NCBI RefSeq assembly: GCF_004664715.2
Contig: NC_051068.1
Span: 52,431,453-52,495,452, forward strand
Reading direction: 5' to 3'
Source: Peromyscus leucopus
Lineage: Eukaryota > Chordata > Mammalia > Rodentia > Cricetidae
DNA length: 64,000 bases
Shown in pieces: positions 1-11,140 of this stretch. The notes beneath the pieces are model-generated. The model was not told where the DNA came from. It searched no databases and worked only from the letters and a program-made list of their open reading frames with translations. A program made the translations under genes and the position numbers. Position 1 is the first letter of the stretch, and every line of letters starts with the position of its first letter.

Positions 1-1019
1 ATAAAGCAGGTATGTATCTCAGAAGTTCTTCCTCGTATTTCAGCTATGGGACCTCCCTCCCTCTTGACAAGGATACATATGCGTTCCCTGGCTGAAACTA
101 ACCTATGTTAGAAAACTGTAGATGTTACCCAGGAAATAAGATAAGATTACTAGGAAAATGTGTGATGGTGAAAGGAAACAAAACTATTATAGACTAATAA
201 GTATCATTAATCAATTAGTTAAGATTATAAATATTCACTATTTCTTTAATGGACTAGAACTTCACTAGGTTTCCTATGTAATACATTCAACTTGAACATT
301 TGAAAGCATATGAACTCTCAGTTTTCATAAATATTCATCATTATACTTAATCATATTTAAATTCATTTATTTTTTGCTTCATTCAAATACATTTGTGTTG
401 TTGTTTGACATCAGGACTGAATGCATACTGTATGAAAGCTCTATGTGCAGTCATAAACAAAACAGAAATAAAAATTAACAATTACTTTTACAAATTATGT
501 AAAAGTTATATGTGAAGAGGCACTAATTCATTCATCTATCACGTGCCGCAATTACTCAAGGAGTACATGACTTGTGGAGTGGTAAAAAATAATCAAAAAC
601 AATAACAAGATATATGCATTATGACATATGCTAGCAAGTGATTAGAATCCAGTCCATAAACCACTGGCATAGTAATCATTTAGTATTTTTATTTATTTAT
701 TTTGTCATTCAGAGCCCTAGGTTTCATCCCTACAAACTTAAAGTTGAATAGAAATATGCTCAGCATACTAATATTTTGAAAAAAAAATTTCTAATCATTT
801 TAGGAATCTTAAACTTGAAAAGTCTGTGTCCTCTCAGCCCAGAGACCATCCCCCCCCCATGAAAATATTACTGTCATGTCCTACTTTAAGATTGAGTAAC
901 CCCACTGATTCAATTGAAAAAAAAATATTTAAACCGACCATCCAAATTATCTAAGGTCCTAACTGAGTGTTATGCCCTTGCCTTTACAACAGTTATTACT
1001 TTAATTAAAAGTTAATACC
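1..1019. other. AT-rich DNA, no recognised feature
   Basis: I see no gene or recognisable repeat here. The stretch is AT-rich, with scattered short A and T runs and a run of about ten C near 850. Nothing in it resembles a splice-bounded exon or an RNA gene. Confidence 0.6.
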
Positions 1020-1275
1020 AACAGGATCCATCCCTGGTACATGAACTGGCTTTTTGGAACCCATTACCTATGGTGGGACACCTTGCACAGCCTTGATGCA
1101 GGGGAAGCTCTTAGACCTGCCTCAACTGAATGTACCAAACTCTCCTGACTCCCCATGGGAGGCCTTACCTTGTTGGAGAAGGGAAGTGGGAGAGCGACTT
1201 TGGGGGCAAGGCTGGGGGATGGGAGGACAGAAGAGGGGCATCTGTGGTTGGAATGTAAAATGAATAAAAACTTTC
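1020..1275 (+). mobile_element. 5'-truncated LINE-1, 3' UTR only
   Basis: This matches the rodent L1 3' UTR pattern: GGATCCATCCCTGGTAC, then CCCATTACCTATGG, then CCTCAACTGAATGTACC, a G-rich purine stretch, and a tail containing AATAAA and A-rich DNA. The same landmarks in the same order occur at 57306-57570 in the window. Only about 250 bp of the 3' end was inserted or survives. The tail is degenerate, so the copy is not young. I found no convincing target-site duplication. Confidence 0.85.
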
Positions 1276-1987
1276 TTAATAATGAAAAATAAAAATGTTA
1301 AGATCAGTGAGAATAGAAATGCTTATAGAAAAGTCACTTATTTCTCTGGATCCCAACATTGTATTTACTTAAATGCCAGCTGTTGAGTCAAACAATGAAT
1401 GAATCTATATAAGGACAAATGAACCTGGTATAGCCCCTTGTTATATGAACATTAGTAATGTACATTTATTATAAACTTGATGTTTGTGTGTCCAATTATA
1501 AATGACACTTTTGTTTTACATGAGGAAATTAACAGAAACATCTCTTAGGCTTAATCGAATCCTATGTTGTAAAAGTTCCCAGCTTCTGAGTCCCATTTCC
1601 ACCAAGGATCGAGGGCAGATATCTATCACTCATAACTTAGAAAAAGAGCTGAACTGGCTCATTTCTCTAAAGGTTCAGAAAATAAAGGTTTAGTCATTCA
1701 TGAGAGAAATATAATCAATATAAAAACAGAGAAAAACAACACACACCCATGGTGATCAAATGCTATTCATTCTCTAAACATAACCTAACTGCTGACTGAC
1801 TACACTCTCCATAGAGTGCCCATGCTACACAAAACCTTGTTAGGCTTGCTTTCTGTTGCACCAAGGTAAAAATAATATACTTTCAGGAACATGTTGTTAA
1901 TTTAGTGTTTTCTGCCAATGAGCTACAATTGCACCAGGGGAAAAGCAGTAAACTTTACTCGAAGCAATGTTATTTCTCCATCCATCT
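1276..1987. other. AT-rich DNA, no recognised feature
   Basis: No repeat family or coding signal is recognisable. The longest open frame is about 63 codons, without similarity that I can name. Confidence 0.55.
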
Positions 1988-2481
1988 TGGTGATAATTTA
2001 TGTGTGCACACCAATAAAGCTTATATAGGATCAGAGGGAAAAAGCCAGCCACTATATTAAACATAGAAGTCAGGCAATGATATCACACACCTTTAATCCT
2101 AGCATTCGGGAGGCAGAGGTCTATCCATATCTTTGTAAGTTCAAGGCCACACTGGGAACAGAGCCAGGCATGGTGACACACACTTTAAATTCCAACATTA
2201 GTTGCCCAAAACAGTCTGGAGGTCTGTACAGACAGACAGGAAGTGACAGAGCTGGGCAGGAAGAGGAAGTGATGTAGCTGGGCAGAGAGAGGAAGTGAAA
2301 TTGCAGGAACATAAAGGCATATAGGCATGGGTATACAGGAAGTAGGTCTCTTTCGAGACTGAGATGTCAGTGAGATAAGGTTGGCGGTGTCTTGTCCTAT
2401 TTCTCTCATCTTTCAGTTTTAACCCTAATATCTGGCACCAGGTTTTTTTATTAATCAAACCATTTAGTAATTTATCTTACA
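1988..2481 (+). mobile_element. Solo LTR, old copy of the B1-containing LTR family
   Basis: This is a diverged relative of the LTR at 5280-5810. Shared landmarks are CCAATAAAGCTTAT near the 5' end, a block reading CCACTATATTAAACATAGA, a B1-like piece (CACACACCTTTAATCCTAGCATTCGGGAGGCAGAGG), and the 3' side CTAATATCTGGCACCAGGTTT followed by a sequence ending in TACA. It stands alone, with no internal retroviral DNA beside it, so it is probably a solo LTR. No clear target duplication remains. Open frames on the minus strand here are chance translations of the LTR. Confidence 0.7.
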
Positions 2482-2870
2482 GAAAACACTGACAAGCTTA
2501 TTCTTTTCTAGAAATATTGAACAAGTGAATTAATAAATAAATATTATTCTGTGAGTTAGGTCAAGTCAAAAAGAAACATTAATCATTCTATGATTGACCC
2601 AAAGAGCTTGTAGTAATGAACTAACAAAAGTAGTTTCTTCATATTAAAGTACTCAAGTAAATAAAGAAAATTCAATATAATGAAATCTACTTAAAACTGT
2701 GTACTAATTTTATGTTTTAATGTTTCTGTATCAGTACTATATAAATTAACAACTTTTTATCTGAAGCAAAAATGCCTCATGTTCAGGGAAGTTGATAATG
2801 TTAATAGATCATCATCGTCAAATCTAAAATACAGACTTGCACATTATCAAAGAGAAATTTTCATACAAAA

Positions 2871-3118
2871 GTTGGTTATCTAATACCAAGTGATCAGCCC
2901 TGAAAATATACATATAAGCAATATTATACAGACTTTGTAGGTTATATTTATTTAGTTAGTTATATATAGGCATATACATATGTATATATGTGTGTGTTTG
3001 TGTGTGTAATAATAATTTTAAAAGGCTATTGATTTGAAAGAGAGCAAGGGGACTATATGGGGGTTTTGAGGGAGGATGTAATTATAATCTCAAAAGATAA
3101 AATACATAATTTTAAAAA
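2871..3118 (+). mobile_element. LINE-1 (Lx-type) 3' end
   Basis: Typical Lx-type L1 tail. It has ATACCAAGTGATCAGCCCTG, a TATATA/TGTGTG stretch, GATTTGAAAGAGAGCAAGG, TATATGGGGGTTTTGAGGG, then TGTAATTATAATCTCAAAAG and an A-rich end. Similar tails occur at 52640-52865 and 61640-61980. It is 5'-truncated and old. Confidence 0.8.
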
Positions 3119-3149
3119 GCTAAACACTAGCTTGATCTGCTTTATCTTA

Positions 3150-3405
3150 AGTCAAAGCTCAGTCCTTTTTGCTTGTTTAACTTTTTTATTAGTTCCTTGA
3201 GATTTTTATACACTGCGCTCTGATTATATTCATCCTCACTTCCTGAGATTTGCCCAGATGCATGTCTGCTTCCTAGCTACCTTTGTGACTGTTTTTGTTC
3301 TTGTTTATCTTTGAACCCACCGAGTCTAATTTGTGCTGTCCATATACTCTTGGCCATTATCTTCCACTGGAGTGTATTTTCTTCAAAATAAAGAAAAGAG
3401 CATCA
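3150..3405 (-). mobile_element. Antisense L1 (Lx)-like fragment
   Basis: Landmarks include CTTTGAACCCACCGAGTC, GTGCTGTCCATATACTCTTGG and CCACTGGAGTGTATTTTC. I know these from antisense L1/Lx-associated DNA in rodents, and a related stretch lies at 60010-60340. The exact position within L1 is not certain. Confidence 0.5.
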
Positions 3406-3590
3406 CTGTAAAGGAGAGAGGTATGTCAGTTTGTGTGTTTTTTCAGCACAATGAAATAATCTTGATTATTAAGTTCAAATACATAAGATAACAATGAGAA
3501 TTTATTGACAAAACCTGTGATCCATTGAACCTTATTATAAAGTATTGGACTTTAATATTGTAGACATGAGTAAATTTAATAATGTATTTG

Positions 3591-3727
3591 GGCTGGAGAG
3601 ATTGCTCAGTGATTAGGAACAACTGTCCTTCTCTGGGATTTGGTGCCACAATCACCCATTATTCAGGTTCCAGGGAATCAGACACCCTCTTCTGGCTTCA
3701 ACAACTATCTAAATACACATAGCACAT

Positions 3728-3769
<42 letters not shown>

Positions 3770-3840
3770 GCACACACGCACGCACACACGCATGAATAAA
3801 TAAGTAAATAAATAAATAAATAAATAAATAAAAAATATTT
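3591..3840 (+). mobile_element. B2-type SINE with CA and AAAT microsatellite tail
   Basis: Begins GGGCTGGAGAGATTGCTCAGTG, the tRNA-derived B2 head. It continues through CTTCTCTGGGATTTGG and ACCCTCTTCTGGCTTCAAC and ends in a long (CA)n tract at 3730-3792, interrupted by CG dinucleotides, followed by (AAAT)n at 3796-3832. The body is diverged, so this is an old B2/B3 copy whose tail has expanded. Frames encoding poly-Cys/Val or poly-Tyr here are microsatellite artefacts. Confidence 0.8.
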
Positions 3841-4470
3841 TTAAAGGAATGTGTTGTATCAATCATAGTACATAATGCACAAGTTTCTTTTTTTTTTAAT
3901 GTAATTTGGGACATTTTCTGATCTGTCTGATGTTCCAGTTAAAATCCTCACTTCTCCTTCAGAAAGATGTTTATCAATAATAGTTAACTGAACAGAGTCA
4001 GTGTACAATTGATATTTCAGATCTATTTGCATTGCTCCTTGTTTTAGCCTCAAGGTTACCTTTCCAACTTGGAGCAGCACATTACCCACAATATTGGTCA
4101 CATGTTTTTAGTCCCACTAACCCAAACCCATATTTTCTTCCAATACTAATTACAGGGAATGATTTTTTATTGTTCTCTATGAAATATGCTAGAAATATAA
4201 ATCTCTTACTAAACTTCATGCTTTATAACTAAGATTACATGGCTGTCACTGATGAATAGAAAGATGCCAGCTAAAAACTTTCTCTGGATATAACACCCTA
4301 AAAATTCCACATCTGTATTTATCTGGTGAAATCATCTGCATTGACCAGCCAAAATATGTGAAGATATATATTGAATAATAATGGAGTTGAAGTCCTTTGC
4401 CTAATTGAAAATAAACAAATAGAAAAGGAACAAAAAATATAAAGCCCTTAACCTGAATAACACCAGGGAA
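3841..4470. other. No recognised feature
   Basis: AT-rich DNA with a T run near 3890. Short frames up to about 80 codons exist on both strands but resemble nothing I know. Retroelement-like sequence begins near 4471. Confidence 0.5.
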
Positions 4471-5279
4471 AGATCGACTTTGGACTACAAAGTGGTCAGG
4501 ACAATTTTGAGATGGCTAGCTGAGATGATCCAGCCTGACAGACTGTTTGAACAAGGACTTGAAACAAGCCCTGCACTTTCTCATTATGCAGTGACTGGAC
4601 AAATGATACAGGACTTGACAATTAACCCCAAGATTTTCTTTTCAGAATCCCCTAAAGATGCCTTCATCCTAGAAAGCGGAAGTAATTTTAAGAAAATGAC
4701 ACCCACATTCCCAAGATGTGGGATGGGAGGTTTTTGGTAGTTTAATGAGTTTTGGATATTGTCATTGTTTACAATGGTTGGTTACAAGTTGTTGATTGTT
4801 AATGGTCAGGAAAAAAGCTGAACAAGGAGATTAGATTCAGAGGTTTTGTTTAAAAAAAAAGAAAGAAAAAGAAAAAAGAGAATATAGATATGAAGTAGAT
4901 TAAATCTACTCTGAGAAAAAAACGAAATAATAGGATAAATGGGTAGATCACTGAATCTATACTAAAAAGAAAAAGAGGAAGATATAAAAATGACAAAAGG
5001 TAGATTACTGAATCTATTTTGAAAAGAAAATACTTTTAAAAAGGAATTACTTGTTTTAAATAGAATAAGTAATGAAATTTTTGTCTGAATTTGTCAAATG
5101 TTACTGGACTGAACATTGTTAATATATATGGAGTTTTTTTGTCTGAATCTGTCAAATGTTAATGGACTAGACATCATTAATGTAATTCTTGACTGTATAT
5201 AATATTGTATATACTTATTGGATAGTTTTTCTTGTATTAGTTATAAGCTTTTTTTAAGTTTTAGACACAGAAGGGGAAA
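4471..5279 (+). mobile_element. 3' internal region of an LTR retrotransposon
   Basis: Lies directly upstream of the LTR at 5280 and ends in a polypurine tract, ACAGAAGGGGAAA, which is the expected primer site for plus-strand synthesis. The left part (4480-4740) has an 86-codon open frame without a recognised domain. The right part is non-coding and internally repetitive: a degenerate unit ending CTGAATCTA recurs about 4950-5020, and a unit beginning TTTGTCTGAAT occurs twice (near 5082 and 5142). No gag, pol or env domain is recognisable, so the copy is truncated or non-autonomous. The 5' boundary is approximate. Confidence 0.65.
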
Positions 5280-5810
5280 TATGGTGGTATTGTGTTCCCC
5301 AAAATATTGTGCACCCTAATAAACTTACCTGGGGTCAGAGACAGAACAGCCACAATATTAAACATAGAGGATAGGCAGTGATAGCACACGCCTTTTATCA
5401 TAGCACTCCAGAGGCAGAAATCCATCTGGGAACTCTGTGAGTTCAAGGCCACATTGAATACAGCCAGGCATAGTGACTCACACTTTTAATCCCAGGGAGT
5501 GAGCTTTTAATCGCAGGGAGTGATGGTAGAAGGCAGAAAGATACATAAGGCCTGAGGACCAGGAACTAAAAGCATTTGGCCTGGTTAAGCTTTTGGCTGG
5601 TTAAGCATTTAGGCTTTCCAGCAGCAGTTCAGCTGAGAGCCATTGGGATGAGGCCACAGCAGCTTCCGGTCTGAGGAAACAGGACCAGCTGAGGAACTGG
5701 AAAAGTCAGGTAGCTGTGGCTTGTTCTGTCTCTCTGATCGTCCAGCGTTCACCCCAATACCTGGCTCAGGTTTGATTTTATCAATAAGACCTTTTAAGAT
5801 TCGTGCTACA
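5280..5810 (+). mobile_element. 3' LTR with embedded B1-like sequence
   Basis: Starts right after a polypurine tract with TATGGTGGTATTGTGTTCCCC (a decayed TG start) and ends TTCGTGCTACA, about 530 bp. Inside are CCTAATAAACTTACCTGGGG and then B1-derived pieces (CACACGCCTTTTATCATAGC, GTGAGTTCAAGGCCACATTG, CTTTTAATCCCAG). The reverse complement of the same LTR is at 45446-45970, and related ones are at 1988-2481 and 38868-39351. No matching 5' LTR lies within the window upstream. Confidence 0.8.
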
Positions 5811-5939
5811 ACCATACAGCAAAAGAAGGAGGTGACGGCAATCAAAGTTTCCTCAGTTCAGGACTACAGCCACGGACAACATTCATGTTTCCATCATTTA
5901 ATATGGCATAACAAGCTATGAGAAGATTGGACACATGTC
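5811..5939. other. Short spacer after LTR
   Basis: Flanking DNA between the LTR end and antisense L1 sequence. Nothing recognisable. Confidence 0.4.
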
Positions 5940-6395
5940 GTCACATCCAAGCAGGATGAGGCAATTCAGTAGGAGAAGTGTCCTACAAATAGGCAAAAGT
6001 GTCAGAGACAATTCCCACACTTTGTATTAGGAATCCCTCAAGAACACCAAGCTACGCAGCCATAATATATATGCAGAGTACCTAGGTCAGACCCCTACAA
6101 GATCTCTCATCTCTGCAAGTCCCATGAATCCAGATCAATTAGTTCTGTGGGCCATGTTCTCTTGGTGTTCCTACCCTCTAGTTCCTCCTATTCTTCCTCC
6201 CTCTCCTCCACAGGTCCCCCAGTGCTCTGCCTAATTTTTGGCTGTGGGATACTGCATCTGCTCCCATCAGCTTCTGGATATAGTCTCTCTGATCTCTTGG
6301 ATGATGATACTGCTAGGTTCTGATCCCAGAACACTCTGCAGGCAAGGCAAACTGTGGTCAAAGGTTTTGTGGCTGGATTGGTGTCCCAATGCCTT
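5940..6395 (-). mobile_element. Antisense LINE-1 3' UTR-type fragment
   Basis: In reverse complement it carries landmarks of rodent L1 3' UTR: GGTCTGACCTAGGTACTCTGC, ATATATTATGGCTGCGTAGC, CTTGGTGTTCTTGAGGGATTCC, GGCCCACAGAACTAATTGATC and AGAGACTATATCCAGAAGC. It is 5'-truncated and moderately diverged. Confidence 0.75.
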
Positions 6396-6712
6396 CATTT
6401 GAATTGGTAATTAATGAGGGAGGGTCCAGCACATCATGGCTGATGCCATCCCTGAGCTGGTGGCCCTGGGTTTTATAAGAAAGCCATTTGAGCAAGCCAT
6501 GAGGAGCAAAGCAGTAAGCAACACTCCTCCTTAGCCTCTGCATCAGCTCCTGCCATTAGGTTCCTGCCTGTTTGAGATCCTATCCTGACTTCCTGCAGTG
6601 GTGAACAGCAATGTGGAAGTGTAAGCCAAAAATGAATACTTTCCTCCCCAACTTGGATTTTTCATCATGGTGTTTCATCACAGCAATAGAAACCCCCTAA
6701 CTAAAACACTCA
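6396..6712 (+). mobile_element. Rodent dispersed repeat ending CAATAGAAACCCCCTAACTAA
   Basis: Contains a chain of motifs common in rodent intergenic DNA: GGTGGCCCTGGGTTTTATAAG, AAGCCATTTGAGCAAGCC, TGAGGAGCAAAGCAGTAAGC, CAGCTCCTGCCATTAGGTTCC, then AATGTGGAAGTGTAAGCC and TCATGGTGTTTCATCACAGC. A related diverged copy is at 26391-26720. I cannot assign the class with confidence. Its terminal hexamers resemble hAT-type or LTR-derived repeats. Confidence 0.6.
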
Positions 6713-7699
6713 CCTACTTCATTGTCTTTTACATTTCAAAAACACATATTAACAATGAAATTATATTACAATGTACAAATACTTTTGATGTTAATATATT
6801 CCTATGACTGTTCTTGAATAGTTTGATTACTCCAAGATTAATTTGCTTATTTCCCCTAATCTTCTGTCTCTGAAATTCAAGAAAAATAATAGACTTGAGG
6901 TCCAGAAATAATATATTTTAATCTGTTCAATATCAATGTTGTTGATGAATAAATCTAGGAATTTTCCTGATAAGGAAAAACTTTAATCCATTTATGTAGA
7001 GAAGGAAAATAAAACTGTTTCTAACTGGAGGAAAAAAAATACACCATCCATCCTCTTAAAGCCTGAGAAGATAAACACATGCCCTTTTTTGTTTGGAAAC
7101 ATGATAATTTTAAGTAAAGTTATTAACTGCCAAACAACATTTGGGGTACTCACTTAATACACTAGGATTCAGCTTCTTTATCTTAGATGATGAATATTCT
7201 AGGGCCATGCTGTTTAAAATATATGAGAGCAAGTCAGAATGATTAGAGTATTTTACATATTAAACACACCAAAAGCCTAGTGTCAGAAGACACCATGTAC
7301 ACAGAACACAGAATTTGTACATAAATTCGTATTTCATAAGCTTTTTCAGGATTGTTCCATTATAATGTAAGTGAAATACATGTTTTATTTCTGAGTGAAA
7401 ATGAAGGAAGTAAAGAAGAAAAATATCCTCTTAATTTGCAGCTTTCCCATTTGTTTTTCCAAAGTAATTTCAGACTTCATAGCCTGTTTACGAAAAAGTA
7501 CACGTGGTCATCTCTGGGCAATTACAAAAAAAAAAAAGAGACATGAGAAAAGGAAATTTTAAATCCATGGCCTTACCATCATTTTTTTTAAATGAACATG
7601 TAAAGTATAGATAGTTGGAGAGCCAACTGTCAGGATTATGTTTTCCTTCCAAGCATGAAGACCTGAGTGTGAAGCCCAAAACCCACATTTTAAAAGTTA
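6713..7699. other. No recognised feature
   Basis: About 1 kb of AT-rich DNA with no repeat family or coding signal I can identify. Confidence 0.5.
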
Positions 7700-7976
7700 A
7701 TCAGTGAAAGAGGGCTTCCCTTGAGAGCACCCTTAGCACTATTTGTTGTCTATTGTTTGATGGAGTATAGCCATTCTGATGAGAGCAGGATGAAATCTCC
7801 ACATAATCTCACTTTGTATTTCTGTGATTGCTAAAGATGCTAAACACCTTTTAAGATATTGATTATCTATTTTTATTTTTATTTCTTTTAAGAACTCTCT
7901 GTTTAGTTCCATCACCCATTTTTACTTAAGACTACATTTTTGAATATTATGAATATTAGTCTTCTGTTGGATATTA
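7700..7976 (-). mobile_element. Antisense LINE-1 ORF2 fragment (left part)
   Basis: Shows the familiar antisense L1 order: GTTTGATGGAGTATAGCCATTC, GAAATCTCCACATAATCTC, GTATTTCTGTGATTGCTAAAG, AAGAACTCTCTGTTTAG, and TAGTCTTCTGTTGGATATTA. The L1 sequence stops at 7976 and resumes at about 10228 with TGTCTGGCAAAGATTC, so a 2.25-kb unit was inserted into it. Confidence 0.75.
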
Positions 7977-8332
7977 CTTAGGGTTTCTGTTGCTGTGAAG
8001 AGACACAATAACTATGGAAACTCTTATTGAGAAAAACATTTAATTGCGGTTGGCTTAGGGTTCAGAAGCTTAGTCCATTATTGCCATGGTGAGAAGAATA
8101 GTGGCATGCAGGCAGACATGGCACTGGAGAGGTAGTAAAGGGTTCTACATCTAGATCAGCAGTCAGAAGAAAAAGAGAGTGACAGTTGGCCTGGCTTGAG
8201 CTTCTGAAACCTCAAAGCACACTCCCAGTGACACACTTCCTCCAACAAAGCCACACCTGAGCCAGAAAGCCACACATCCCATAGTACCACTCCTTAAGAG
8301 CCTATGGTGGTAACTTTCATTCAAACCACCAA
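7977..8332 (+). repeat. Left 356-bp direct repeat of composite element
   Basis: Starts CTTAGGGTTTCTGTTGCTGTG and ends near TTCAAACCACCAAA. The right partner is at 9872-10227, in the same orientation and almost the same length. Shared blocks include GCAGACATGG, ACTTCCTCCAACAA, GTGCCACTCCTTA-like and GAGCCTATGGTGG. The sequence resembles the rodent repeat that begins TTAGGGTTTCTATTGCTGTG (URR-like in my memory, unverified). The two copies have diverged from each other. Confidence 0.7.
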
Positions 8333-9292
8333 ATTCTACTCCCTGGCTCCCATCGGCTTGTAGCCATATTATAATGCTAAAAGCATTCAGTCCAACTTCA
8401 TAAATCCCCAAGTGCTATCAGTCTCAACCCTGTCTAAAAGTCCAAAGATCAAAGTCTGCTCTGAGACTCATGGAATTTCTTCACTGAAATCTCCTATAAA
8501 ATCAAAAGCAAAAAGCAATTCGCATTATTCCAACATGCAATGACACAGAATATATGTTGCTCCTACAAAGGGGAAGAAAGGAAGCATGGTGAACAAATTC
8601 TGGACTGAAAACCAGCTGGGCCATCTCCAAACTCTGCATCTTGGGGTCTGATGTCAAAATCTTCAGACCTCCAACTCCTTTCAGCTTTGTTGACTGAATC
8701 ACGTTTCTCTGTCTTGGGCTATTTCCTTTCCCTGTTAGCAGCTCGCCTAGGTTGGTATCCCACAGCTCTGGCATCTCCAACACTCTGTGGTCTCTAAGGC
8801 AATCTAGGCTTTACCTTCACAGCTTCAAGTAATGACCTCTCTAGGTCTCCATACAGGACCACCCCTGCCAGACCCCTGCCTCAGCAACTTTCTTTAGTGA
8901 TGGAGGGAGACTCAATAATCCATTTTTTTTTTTAATCCTTGGCTCTAAAGCTGGTACCATATGGTCAAAGCCGCCAAGTATTGATGGATGCTTTCTGGGG
9001 CAGGAAGATGACCCCTCCCCCCCATTCAATTACATCTTCACCAGATTTCTCTTTTTGATGTTTTTCTTCACTGCTAAGCTTGGTTGTCCTGAAACGACTT
9101 TGTAGATCAAACTGGTCTTGAATTCAGAAATCTGCTTGTCTCTGTCTCCTGAGTGATGGGATTAAAGGCCTGCACCACCTTCTCTGGACCTAAATTGTTC
9201 TTTAATTCCTTTTCACAAGTCAGAAGCTTATCTGGGTGAAATCTTTCCCTGAGGTTACCACTCCCTTTATTCTATTCAATATCAGGGTTTTT

Positions 9293-9376
<84 letters not shown>

Positions 9377-9871
9377 TTTTTAAACTGTTTGGTGGTGTTC
9401 CATTTCTCCTCAAACTGTATATTTTATATTTTCTTTCTTGGCTTGCTCCTTTTCATTATAGATTTGCATAAGACTGGCCACTAATAGCCATACAGCACAG
9501 TCAATGTTTGGAAACATTGCAAAGTACATTAACCCATAACTATTCAATATAGCTTCAGGCAGATGTTTTGGACAATGGCAGAAAGCAGCCACATTATTTA
9601 TGAAAATATCACAAGCAAGGTCTCTAGGCCACATATTAATAGTCCTCTTCCCTGAAACTTTTTGAACCAGGGCCCCCACAGCTCAAATCATCCTCACCAC
9701 CACTGGCTTCCTAATATGTCTTCCATGCTCCTTGTATGGTCCATTAAGGTCTGCTTAAAGGGTCCAATTACTTTTCTAGTCCAAAGTCTGAAAGTGTTCC
9801 ATATTCCTCCAAACAAAAGAGTGGTCTGTTCTAACATAGCAGTAACTCAGTCCCTCGTACCAACTTCTGTC
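8333..9871 (+). mobile_element. Internal part of composite element between direct repeats
   Basis: About 1.54 kb between the two 356-bp direct repeats. It begins CTCCCTGGCTCCCATCGGC and includes CATTCAGTCCAACTTCA, CTGATGTCAAAATCTTCAG, CTCCAACTCCTTTCAGC, a degenerate antisense B1 at about 9090-9187, a TTTC microsatellite at 9289-9380, and the right-hand end TACCAACTTCTGTCTTAGG. I know this arrangement as a recurrent rodent repeat, but I cannot name its family. No coding domain is recognisable. Open frames of 60-90 codons are scattered on both strands. Confidence 0.6.
9289..9380. repeat. (TTTC)n microsatellite
   Basis: About 20 nearly perfect TTTC units. The Phe/Leu/Ser open frame across it is an artefact. 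Confidence 0.95.
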
Positions 9872-10227
9872 TTAGGGTTTCTATTGCTGTGAAGAGACAC
9901 CATGACCACAGCAACTCTTGCAAAAGAAAATATTTAATAGGTGCTTGCTTACAGTTTAGAGGCTTAATACATTATCCTCATGATGGGAAGCATGGTGGCA
10001 TGCAAGCAGACATGGTGCTGGAGAGGTAGCTGAGACCTCTACAGCTGGGTCTGTAGGCATCAAGGAGAAAGAGTGACACTGGTCATGCCTTGAACACCTG
10101 AAACCTCAAAGCCCCACAGTGACATACTTCCTCCAACAAGGCCACTCCTGCTTCAGCAAGATTGTACCTCCCAATAGTGCCACTCCTTATGAGCCTATGG
10201 TGGCTATCTTCATACAAACCACCACAT
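9872..10227 (+). repeat. Right 356-bp direct repeat of composite element
   Basis: Starts CTTAGGGTTTCTATTGCTG and ends ACAAACCACCACATA. It is the partner of 7977-8332. Beyond it the antisense L1 resumes, showing that the two repeats and the DNA between them went in as one unit or were assembled at one site. Confidence 0.7.
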
Positions 10228-10440
10228 ATGTGTCTGGCAAAGATTCTTTCCAACTATGGACTGTCTCTTTACTCCATTGATTTTTTCCTTTGCTGTACAG
10301 AAATCTTTTAGATTTATGTAGTTATCATCTGTTGATTATTGGCCTTAATTTGTGAGCAAAGGGAGTACTTTGGAGAAAATCCTTCTTAAACCTGTATTTT
10401 GTAGGATACTGCCTATGTTTTATTCCTGAAATTTCAGAAT
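10228..10440 (-). mobile_element. Antisense LINE-1 ORF2 fragment (right part)
   Basis: Continues the L1 cut at 7976: TGTCTGGCAAAGATTC, CAACTATGGACTGTCTC, CTTTGCTGTACAGAAATC, TTTAGATTTATGTAG and CTGTTGATTATTGGCC. These are in the expected antisense L1 order. Confidence 0.75.
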
Positions 10441-11140
10441 ATATATAGTCACTTTTGTCTTGGCTGACTGTTCCATGGCACCAGACCTGCCCTGGAACAT
10501 GGTTGATATAATCATTGTCACTCTATTAGAAAATCCTGACTTTTTCTTTACCAGAAAGTATCAATTACAAATAGATTTTATTTCGGGGTGTGACTTTGTG
10601 TCTACTTCCACTTCTCAATGCTGGGATTTTGTCTGGCTTGTACTATTGCAGGTCTTGTGCATGCTGGCACAGTCTCTGTTTGTTCATGTATTAGCCCTGT
10701 TGTGTTTTTAAAATGCTGTTTATTTGGAGACTTCTATTTCCATGGCTTTTTTGGTTTTTTTCTGCTTCCCCTTTCACACAAATTCCTGAGCTTTTGGGTG
10801 GCGTGTGATAAACACATCTGACTTAGAGATGAATGTACCAAGGTCTCTCACTATCAACATGTTATCCAGCTGTGGAGATTTGTGTTAATTCCTACCTACT
10901 GCAAGAAGTTTCTTTGATGAGGGATGAGTAATCCATTGATCTGTGGATACAGCAATATGTCATTTGGAGTCATTTATTGCTGTTTTTCATCTGAATAATA
11001 GAGGTAGGTTTTCCCCTAGAGCCCATGACTTATCTAGTCTCAGGTATTTGGTCACATTAGCCATATCAGGTATAGGTTCCCTATTATAGAATGGACCTTA
11101 AACTCATTCAAAAATTGGGTCTTTTCTCCAAAAGCGATTG
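10441..11140 (-). mobile_element. Antisense L1/Lx-associated repeat
   Basis: Contains GCTGGGATTTTGTCTGGC, GTCTTGTGCATGCTGGCAC, CCAAGGTCTCTCACTATC, CTACTGCAAGAAG, GGTTTTCCCCTAGAGCCC, and TTGTGCCACTG. The same series is present at 17121-17660, part at 30541-30830 and part at 60240-60330. I place the family with L1/Lx antisense DNA but cannot give the region of L1. Confidence 0.55.

Noticed and set aside
849..860. C homopolymer as a quadruplex/i-motif element
   Set aside because: A single run of about ten C without further runs nearby; it cannot form the usual four-tract structure alone.
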